64,000 bases of DNA from JAWLDA01 sp041686855 (GTDB lineage Bacteria; Bacillota; Limnochordia; DTU080; RSA5), in NCBI GenBank assembly GCA_041686855.1, contig JAWLDA010000019.1, forward strand, positions 16,381 through 80,380, given 5' to 3'. Below are positions 51,904-59,000 of this stretch, piece after piece. Below the pieces are notes generated by a model. The model ran no database searches, was not told the origin of the DNA, and was given only the letters and a program-made list of their open reading frames with translations. Position numbers and translations under genes: made by a program. The number at the start of each line of letters is the position of its first letter. Within the stretch, counting starts at the first letter, position 1.

Positions 51904-52513
51904 ATGGAGACTAGAGTACCCAACATGGAGAGAGCCGTTATCGCCGACCAGAAGCTAATCGGCTATCTGTTGAATGAGCGCCATCCGCAAGGAGGAGGGA
52001 AAGCTCGATTCTTTCGTCCACTAGGATATGAGGAGAGGTCCGTGAGGCGTTTCGCTGAGGATCTCCTGCAGCATGGCAAACGGATTCGAGTTGTTTCGAC
52101 CAGGAAAACGCAATGGCGTACACTATGTAGTGCATGGGCCGATCAACACACCTTCAGGTAGAATAGCTCAGATCGTTACCGTTTGGTTGGTCGAGACTGG
52201 CCCAAACGTGCCTCGGCTGGTTACGGCCTATCCAGGAAGCCCAGAGGGAGCTGATCTTGACATGGCCCGGAGTCTTAAAGAACACGAAACAGTAGTTCTG
52301 CTCCACGACGATGACGAACATGGTTTGAAGGCGGGCGATGTTGGAGCTATCGTGACCGTGTATGAGCAGCACGATGTATACGATGTCGAGTTCGCGAGGG
52401 CGGACGGCCGACCGATCGCGATACTCACTCTGGAGTCAAACAAGATCCGTCCGTTAGGAGGGGACGACCTACTGCATGTACGGCGAATCGATGGTCAACG
52501 AGTCCGCGTGTAG
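51904..52513 (+). pseudogene. cassette 6: DUF6883-DUF4926 protein gene split by a one-base frameshift
   Basis: The first frame (51904-52161) gives the N-terminal part of a DUF6883 domain (AVIADQKLIGYLLNERHP, KARFFRPLGY). The second frame (52073-52513) gives its C-terminal part (GVHYVVHGPINTPSGR, VTVWLVETGP, RLVTAYPGS) and then a DUF4926 domain (ETVVLLHDDDEHGLKAGDVG, YDVEFARADGRPIAILTL). Removing one A from AAAA at 52105-52108 joins them into one protein of about 200 residues. It is a real frameshift, a recent decay, or a sequencing error in a homopolymer. Such pairs are often immunity-like small proteins; no function is claimed. Confidence 0.75.
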
Positions 52514-52530
52514 ACTCGTGACGTTCGGCG

Positions 52531-52600
52531 GTCTAACAAGCGATTCAAGCGGACGCAGTGGTGGCAGGTGCTGCGATCGGTACGTCAGCTCGGGCGGAGG
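52531..52600 (+). other. left half of an attC site (right half not found)
   Basis: R'' GTCTAAC followed by AAGCGATTCAAGCGGACG matches the left arm of the other sites, and GCAGTGGTGGC resembles attC site 9. The expected partner CCGCTTGAATCGC and a clean GTTRRRY are missing; GTTGCCT at 52629 is a poor candidate. Confidence 0.6.
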
Positions 52601-52680
52601 ATGACACCTCATGTCCCACCTAATGCTCGTTGCCTACGCAGCATGGTGGCGCTATCTTATCTGGGGGAGGGGGGCGCTCG

Positions 52681-53100
52681 ATGTTCGCTGGCATCTCCGA
52701 GGTCATGTATTTTGTGCCTGACCGCCAAGCAGCTGCCGACTGGTATTCCCGACTCCTTGATGCTCCAATCTCGTTCCTGGAAGACCCTGAGCACTACTAT
52801 ATCCGCGTCGGTTCACAGGAAGTCTGGTTTCACCAGGCCGATCGAAAGTCGCCCGTAGGAACAGGCGGTCAAATTGCATATTGGCAGGTGAACGATTTTA
52901 CAGCTGTGCTTGCCCGAGCGCAACAATTAGGTGCCACTCTATATCGGGGTCCGCTGGAGCGCTCGGATGGGTGCTGGATGTGTCAGGTGAAAGATCCCTT
53001 TGGAAATGTACTCGGGATGATCGGCCCCAGGCCGGGGCGACAGATTCAATCGAGGAAAGGATCGACATCCATTGGGAGTTGTGGAAGTACCAGAGCATGA
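52681..53100 (+). CDS. cassette 7: VOC-superfamily (glyoxalase/bleomycin resistance-like) protein
   Basis: 139 residues from ATG 52681 (GGGGAGGGGGG 7 bases upstream). The paired beta-alpha-beta modules show SEVMYFVPDRQAAADWYSRL, EDPEHYYIRVGSQEVWFHQA, AYWQVNDFTAVLARAQQLGA and VKDPFGNVLGMIGP, all VOC hallmarks. VOC proteins include antibiotic-binding and glyoxalase enzymes. The last 25 residues are basic and unlike the family, so the true end may be altered by a late frameshift. Confidence 0.85.
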   Translation: MFAGISEVMYFVPDRQAAADWYSRLLDAPISFLEDPEHYYIRVGSQEVWFHQADRKSPVGTGGQIAYWQVNDFTAVLARAQQLGATLYRGPLERSDGCWMCQVKDPFGNVLGMIGPRPGRQIQSRKGSTSIGSCGSTRA

Positions 53101-53174
53101 ACGCGTATGTCAGGCCGGAGAAGTCCGGGACGTTCTCGAAAAGGATGGGAAACTTCGCGCAGGTCGATTCTCTG

Positions 53175-53259
53175 TCTGACAAGCTTATCCAGTGGAGGGT
53201 GAGGGCAGGGTGGTTCTGTTGAGAGCGGGATCGCCACCGCTGATACACGGACGTTAGGC
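53175..53259 (+). other. attC site 7
   Basis: R'' GTCTGAC, L'' GCTTATCCAGTGGAGGG, L' CCGCTGATACACG, R' GTTAGGC. 85 bases, type A stem, more diverged than the others. Confidence 0.8.
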
Positions 53260-53347
53260 GACATAGGGTGAGCACCTCGCGAGTTTGGCTTGTGCCCTTG
53301 GAGCCAGACGGCGGGCGGCTCGTCGCGTATTTCGAACGGAGGACATC

Positions 53348-53905
53348 ATGGGACACTTGACCTTCAGTATCAATGTTACCCTTGACGGGTGCGTCGACCA
53401 CCAGGAAGGAATCGCCGACGACGAGACACACGCCTTCTTCACCCGCCTCATGGACGAGTGCGGAGCGATGCTGTGGGGCCGCGTCACTTACGAGATGATG
53501 GAGAGCTACTGGCCAGCGGTCGCCTGCGGCGACGTGGAGGCACCGCCGGCGATGCACGAGTGGGCGGTTAAGCTGGAGGCCAAGCCGAAGTACGTGGTGT
53601 CTTCGACGCGAAGCGACTTCCCGTGGACCAATAGCCACCACATCGCCGGCGACCTGCGCACAGGCGTACAGACGCTCAAGGACGCAACCCCGGAAGGCGT
53701 GCTCCTCGGTAGCGGCAAGCTCGCGGCCGAGCTGGACCGGCTGGATCTGATCGACGAATACAAGTTACTCGTCCACCCCAGGATCGCCGGCCACGGCCCG
53801 ACCCTGTATGAGAGCGGGCTGCCTAGTACGCGACGGCTTGAGTTGATCTCGGCGAGACCGCTCCGCAGCGGCGCGGTCGTCATGCACTACCGGCGCGCGC
53901 TCTGA
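53348..53905 (+). CDS. cassette 8: dihydrofolate reductase/RibD C-terminal family protein
   Basis: 185 residues from ATG 53348, with GGAGGAC 5-7 bases upstream. RibD_C motifs: LTFSINVTLDGCVDHQEG, MLWGRVTYEMMESYWP, KYVVSSTRS, GVLLGSGKLAAELDRLDLID and VHPRIAGHGPTLYE. These are NADPH-dependent reductases, some acting on folate-like or pteridine compounds and known among integron cassettes. GC is higher than in neighbouring cassettes, suggesting a different source. Confidence 0.9.
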   Translation: MGHLTFSINVTLDGCVDHQEGIADDETHAFFTRLMDECGAMLWGRVTYEMMESYWPAVACGDVEAPPAMHEWAVKLEAKPKYVVSSTRSDFPWTNSHHIAGDLRTGVQTLKDATPEGVLLGSGKLAAELDRLDLIDEYKLLVHPRIAGHGPTLYESGLPSTRRLELISARPLRSGAVVMHYRRAL

Positions 53906-53924
53906 CCCGGAGATGGATCATGTC

Positions 53925-54013
53925 GCCTAACAAGCGTATCCAGCGGACGAGTTGTGGCTGGGAGTTCTGCTGAGGACGGAGAGTACCGCGGCTGATACGC
54001 AACTCCGTTAGAC
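53925..54013 (+). other. attC site 8
   Basis: R'' GCCTAAC, L'' GCGTATCCAGCGGACG, L' CGGCTGATACGC, R' GTTAGAC. 89 bases, type A stem. Confidence 0.9.
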
Positions 54014-54094
54014 CGAACGCAAAAGTGTCAATGGCGTTCGACCACATGATACCATGGAACTGTGAGCCGAGTCCGTTTCCCTGGAGTGAGTAGC

Positions 54095-54349
54095 ATGCAA
54101 TGGAGCGAGATCCGTACCCGGTACCCTGACCAATGGGTGCTCGTCGAAGCCCTTGATGCGTACAACGAGAGTGATAAGCGAATTCTGAACGAATTGGCGG
54201 TCGTTGACACCTTTGGTGATTCTGTCGACGCACTCCGGAGATATCAAGATCTCCATCAGCAATCCCGTGATCGCGAGTTTTACGTTTTCCATACAAGTCG
54301 GAAAGAGCTAGACGTTACAGAGCGGCCTTGGTTAGGTATTCGCTTATGA
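54095..54349 (+). CDS. cassette 9a: conserved small protein paired with a retropepsin-like protein
   Basis: 84 residues from ATG 54095 (GGAG 8 bases upstream). It starts MQWSEIRTRYPDQWVLVEAL and ends FYVFHTSRKELDVTERPWLG. I recall this short family as usually standing directly ahead of a gene for a retroviral-type aspartic protease, as here, in cyanobacteria and other phyla. The pair may be a regulated protease or a toxin-antitoxin-like unit; the function is unproven. It overlaps the next ATG (ATGA). Confidence 0.7.
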   Translation: MQWSEIRTRYPDQWVLVEALDAYNESDKRILNELAVVDTFGDSVDALRRYQDLHQQSRDREFYVFHTSRKELDVTERPWLGIRL

Positions 54350-54609
54350 AACTCAGCTTGCAAGATGAACTTCTATTGGTTACAGCCTATATTGAATACC
54401 ACGGACAAACTGTACGCGGGGACAGAGTATTGCTTGATACGGGGTCTTCCGGTACTCTCTTCGCAATCGATAGGATGTTGGCAACAGGTCTTAAAGTCGA
54501 GCCGGATGACGAGATTCAGGGTATCCTCGGGATGGGCTTTCTACAAGCTTCCGAGGCCGTTGTCGACCTTGTCGCCTTGGAGTTCGATAGGTCGCGTAGG
54601 TCGGTCTAA
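54346..54609 (+). CDS. cassette 9b: retropepsin-like aspartic protease, apparently internally deleted
   Basis: 87 residues. It has the active-site motif RVLLDTGSSGTLFAID (D-T-G) near the start and the closing strands GILGMGFLQASEAVVDL. Full-length relatives, about 130 residues, carry some 40 residues between the EPDDEI region and the GIIG-like strand that this copy lacks. The missing part is an in-frame deletion as read here. The stop is inside the attC R'' site. Whether it still folds as a protease is doubtful. Confidence 0.65.
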   Translation: MKLSLQDELLLVTAYIEYHGQTVRGDRVLLDTGSSGTLFAIDRMLATGLKVEPDDEIQGILGMGFLQASEAVVDLVALEFDRSRRSV

Positions 54610-54694
54610 CAGGCGTTTCGAGCGGACGCAGTGATGGCGGGGTGCCTTGTCGGCCGCGCGGGAGCGGCGCCGCTCAAACGCAAGGATGTTAGCT
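54604..54694 (+). other. attC site 9
   Basis: R'' GTCTAAC, L'' GCGTTTCGAGCGGACG, L' CCGCTCAAACGC, R' GTTAGCT. 91 bases, type B stem. Confidence 0.9.
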
Positions 54695-54760
54695 CAAATA
54701 AAACCGTGTCCAGTCACTTCTGTACTACCCAAGGTGCCTTCTGGGGGTGAGCGCTCGAAG

Positions 54761-55669
54761 GTGGTCTCCGTGATTGAAGTGGTGACCGAGATAATTGGGA
54801 CTGGACCCATTGAGGTTCTTGACCGGGAACTGGTGGACGAGAATCCACACCGGTCAAGAACTGCGGAGCCTTATGGTGTTTTAGAGCGGTCGACTAGAAC
54901 ACGTAGCCGGATTTTCGTCAAAGCGGGCTATGACCAGGATTTTGAGTGAGAAATCAGCCTCTACGCGGGACTTTTTATTCCGGGGTTAGACCCCATTCCG
55001 TCGCTCCTCGGTTACAAATTCATACCTGCAAAGAAGCAGGTGCTAGCTTTGGATTGGCTCGACGGTGATAAACCGCAATTTACTCAGGAAGTAGACGTTT
55101 GCCTAGTTTTTCAACGATTGGGTTGCTGGTCGGCAGATCTGAATGGCCGAATTGAACGGTACCGGGAAGGTGACCGGGCGGCCGTCGCGTCTACGGCAAA
55201 TGCTGAAGTTGAGCGCTTCGTTTGCCGATTTTTGAACCATCCCGTGCGAGCGGATGATTACATTTGATTCTTTCAAGAAATCGCAACCAGCGCTGAAACC
55301 GATCACCAAATTCTTGAAGAGATTGGTGGAAGGCGGTTAGTCCAGGTGCTATTACAATTAAGGGAAGTAGATAAGTGGTTTGGTCGAAGGATCATGAGCA
55401 TGCCGATGTCCATTGGTTCCGGAGACGTGTCAATCAATAACGTACTGCTTAACCGGAATAGTGCCTCGGTACGTTTTGTTGACTTTGAGTTCGCTAAAGT
55501 TCGTCCGACTTCGTCAGCAATGGAGCACGTCGGAGATCCTTGCGATTCCGTGCCTCAAGGACGACTATCAGACTTGGCACTAGAAAGTTTCGTCACTGAG
55601 TGGAATCAAGAGAGCGAGTATCAGATCGCTCATTCTCGTCATGGATCACAAATGCGTGGGTTGGATTAA
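54761..55669 (+). pseudogene. cassette 10: aminoglycoside-phosphotransferase-like gene with two in-frame TGA codons
   Basis: One frame runs from about GTG 54761 to 55669 and is broken only by TGA at 54947-54949 and 55265-55267. Joined, it resembles an APH/choline-kinase fold: FVKAGYDQDFE[stop]EISLYAG matches the usual D-F-E-R-E-I-x-x-Y segment, where CGA to TGA is a simple transition; SGDVSINNVLLN replaces the H-x-D-x4-N catalytic loop (His is Ser), and VRFVDFEFAKV is the metal Asp motif. It is most likely a decaying kinase gene. TGA readthrough is possible but unsupported. Confidence 0.7.
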
Positions 55670-55686
55670 TAGTCAGATCTAGTAAC

Positions 55687-55776
55687 GCCTAACAAGCGTA
55701 TCGAGCGGATACAGAGACGACGGAACGCGTCGACCAAAGCGACGACCGCCGACGCTCAAACGCAAGGACGTTGGAG
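55687..55776 (+). other. attC site 10
   Basis: R'' GCCTAAC, L'' GCGTATCGAGCGGATAC, L' CGACGCTCAAACGC, R' GTTGGAG. 90 bases. A mixed type A/B left arm; the last base of R' is not a pyrimidine. Confidence 0.85.
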
Positions 55777-56030
55777 TCAATGGTCTGATGGCTAGGGAAT
55801 ATTTCATTACTCGTTTCGAACACAGTAAGAAGTAGGCCTGCCCGACGCCTTACCGATCGAGGTTCGGGTGACTGACCCAACATTCTCGCGGAGCCATCGT
55901 GCGGCAGTGACCGGTTAGGTTTCCATAAGGTACTCGCCGCTAACCCAATGACGCTACTGTCATAGCCAGGCAATGGGATTGATTTGACGAATAGTTCACG
56001 TAATACGTTCAATGTCAACGGGGGGACGAC

Positions 56031-59000
56031 ATGGAGACAGCGATCCACCTTGTTTCCAACTCGTCGCGCGTGGAACTCGACATCGATGTCAGTACCACAG
56101 TGAACTTCGCGATGCATCAAAACGATGTAGCGGTAGTGCGGCGCCTGCGCATCCAGAACCACGACGAAAATGAGCTGCTAGACGTCACGGTGTCCCTCAC
56201 CGCCGAGCCAGAGTTCGCCCACCCATGGCAACGGCGCATCGAGAGGCTTCCGGGCCAGTCCACGCACGATCTCGGAGTTGTGGACATCCCGCTTTCTCCC
56301 AAGTTCCTTGCGGCACAAACGGAGGCTGTACGCGGTTACCTCAATGCTCATGTACGGGCCGCAGACCAGGTGCTCCAAGAGCGGCGCCTTCCCATCGAAG
56401 TCCTAGCATACGATCAATGGAACGGCCTGCGCAGCTTTCCTGAATTGCTGGCCGCATTTGTGATGCCAAACCACTCAGTGGTGGAGCAGATCCTTCGTCA
56501 AGCGGCCGAGATCTTGAACAACTGGACCGGCGATTCGGCACTGACAGGCTATCAGTCGCGTAGCCCTGAACGTGCACGTCTCCAAACAGCGGCCATCTAT
56601 GAAGCTGTTCGAAGGCATGGTATCGCCTACAGTGGCGTGCCAGCCAGCTTCGAGGAGAACGGACAGAAGGTGCGTACCCCCGACCGGATCCTCGAGGCAC
56701 GCATCGGTAATTGCCTCGACCTCAGTGTACTACTGGCCGCTTGCCTGGAGCAATCTGATTTGCATCCACTCATCTTTCTCATCGAAGGGCACGCGTTTGG
56801 TGGCGCGTGGCTTATTGATGACGCCTTTCCTGATCCTGCAGTTGACGATCCCACGGCGATCACAAAGCGCGAGGCTCTGGGTGAGGTTTGCGTCTTCGAA
56901 GCGACAGCAGTTACCGCCGATGAGTCGTTCGAGGTAGCTGAAAGGGCTGCACGCCGTCACTTTGAGAATCTGGATCATTTTGTGTGCGCAATTGACGTGC
57001 GTAGAGCGCGCACTAGTCATATCCGCCCAATTCCCATGCGCAGAGCGGCGGGAGAGGGCGATGTTGAGATCGTGGTTGACACCACGCCGCCGCCGCCGTC
57101 TCCTGGCGAAGTTGGCAGTAATACACCCGTACGCACTGTGGATCCTGGTGAGACACAGCAGGCAGAATCCCAGCCCGATACTTCCGAAAATGGAAAAACC
57201 CAAGCGAGTGATCGACTCGAACAATGGAAACGGAAGCTTCTAGATCTTAGCCTGCGTAATGCTTTACTCAACTTTCGTGAGACCAAGCGTACCGTACCGA
57301 TCCTTTCGAGCAATCTTAGTGATCTTGAGAACGCGTTGGCGGAAGGACGTAAACTTGCCATTCACGCCATGCCCGCGGACTGGGAAAAGTCGGAACGTGA
57401 TCCCAGCCTCTTTCTTCAGAGAACCGGCGATGATGCCGTGCGAGAATTGCTGCTCTCCGAGTTTGAGAAGGGACGCCTGCGGGCCGCATTGGGAGAGACT
57501 GAGTTACAGCGCCGGTTGATCGAAATCTATCGGACGGCCCGCTCGAGTCTTGAAGAGAACGGGGCCAACACGCTCTATTTGTCGCTCGGGAACCTACTAT
57601 GGTATGAGACACACAGCCCCAGTGCACCTGAACGGCGAGCACCGCTCTTGCTGGTTCCCATCGAAATTCAGCGCAAGTCGGTACAGGCTCCGTTCACCAT
57701 CGAGCTGCGCGATGACGACGCTGCATTTAACATCACCCTCCTTGAAATGCTTCGTAGTAACTTTGGCTTGGAGATCTCCGGGCTCGATCCCTTACCTCAA
57801 GACGACGCGGGCATCGATGTACCCACGGTCTTTAGACTGCTGCGTCAATCGATCAAGCACATGCCTCGTTGGGACCTGGAAGAGCGGGCTTATATAGGTC
57901 ACTACTCGTTTACAAAGTTCCTTATGTGGCGCGACCTGGTGAACCGTACTGAGGATCTAAAGCGGAATAAGTTGGTCGCCAGTCTTATCAATTTCCCCCA
58001 TCAGCCACTGCCTGTCTCGTCGCCGATACCTGATGAGCACACACTGGATGACGTGTATAAACCAGCCGACACGTTCTCCCCTTTGAGCGCTGACTCATCG
58101 CAACTAGCAGCGGTGTACGCGGCGGCTGAAGGGAATACGTTCGTGCTTCATGGGCCCCCTGGGACGGGGAAGTCTCAGACGATTACCAACATGATCGCTC
58201 AAGCCCTGGGACAGGGAAAAACCGTGTTGTTCGTAGCGGAGAAGATGGCTGCGCTCAATGTGGTGCAGCGACGGCTGGCAGATAACGGCCTTGGAGAATT
58301 CTGCCTTGAACTGCACTCGAATAAGAGCAAGAAGTCAGATGTAGTACGCCAACTTGGGGATACGTTACATCTGGCCCAAACCCAAGAGCCCGCAGAGTGG
58401 ACCCGGGAAGCAGACCGCTTCGCCCGGCTGCGCGCTGAGCTCAACGCATACGTCAGTGCACTCCATCGCCCTCGAAGTAGCGGCGACTCCTACTTCACCG
58501 GAATCTCACAACTGATTAAGTATCGAACTGCGCCCAACGTGAAACTGGATCGCACGTGGGCTGCAAGTGCGACACCAGACAAGCTCTCTACGTGGCGTGA
58601 GCGGGTAAACGCTCTAGCACAAGCAGGCCAAGCCGTTGGGCATCCGTCGGGACATGCTTGGTCGGGCGCAGAAGTGCAAGAATGGAGCGCCGATCTACGC
58701 GACGATGTGCAGGAAAGCATTGAAAAGGGTAAGCGTGTGATTGCTGAGTCCCTGCAGGCTGTCGGACCTGTATCCGAACTATTCAGATTGCCCACCGCTC
58801 CGTTGAAAACGTCGCAGTGGGATAGCTTACGGGAGCTGACGGAGCTTGTCTTGACAGCTCCCCACCGTCCTGCGGGTTTGGTAGCTGAAGGGGATTGGGA
58901 GGATGCCCAGTCGGCACTCGAGTTGTGGATTCGGGTGGGACGTGAGCGCGACCAGCTCCGTTCGGAGCTATATGACCGATTCAATGAGAAGCTCATTCAA

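Noticed and set aside
52881..53222. 113-codon frame overlapping the VOC cassette gene
   Set aside because: Runs out of frame through conserved VOC motifs and into the attC; most likely a shadow, though its tail could hint at a late frameshift.
55914..55920. GTTAGGT ahead of the helicase gene as another attC core
   Set aside because: No matching L'/L'' arms around it; site 10 just upstream is complete.
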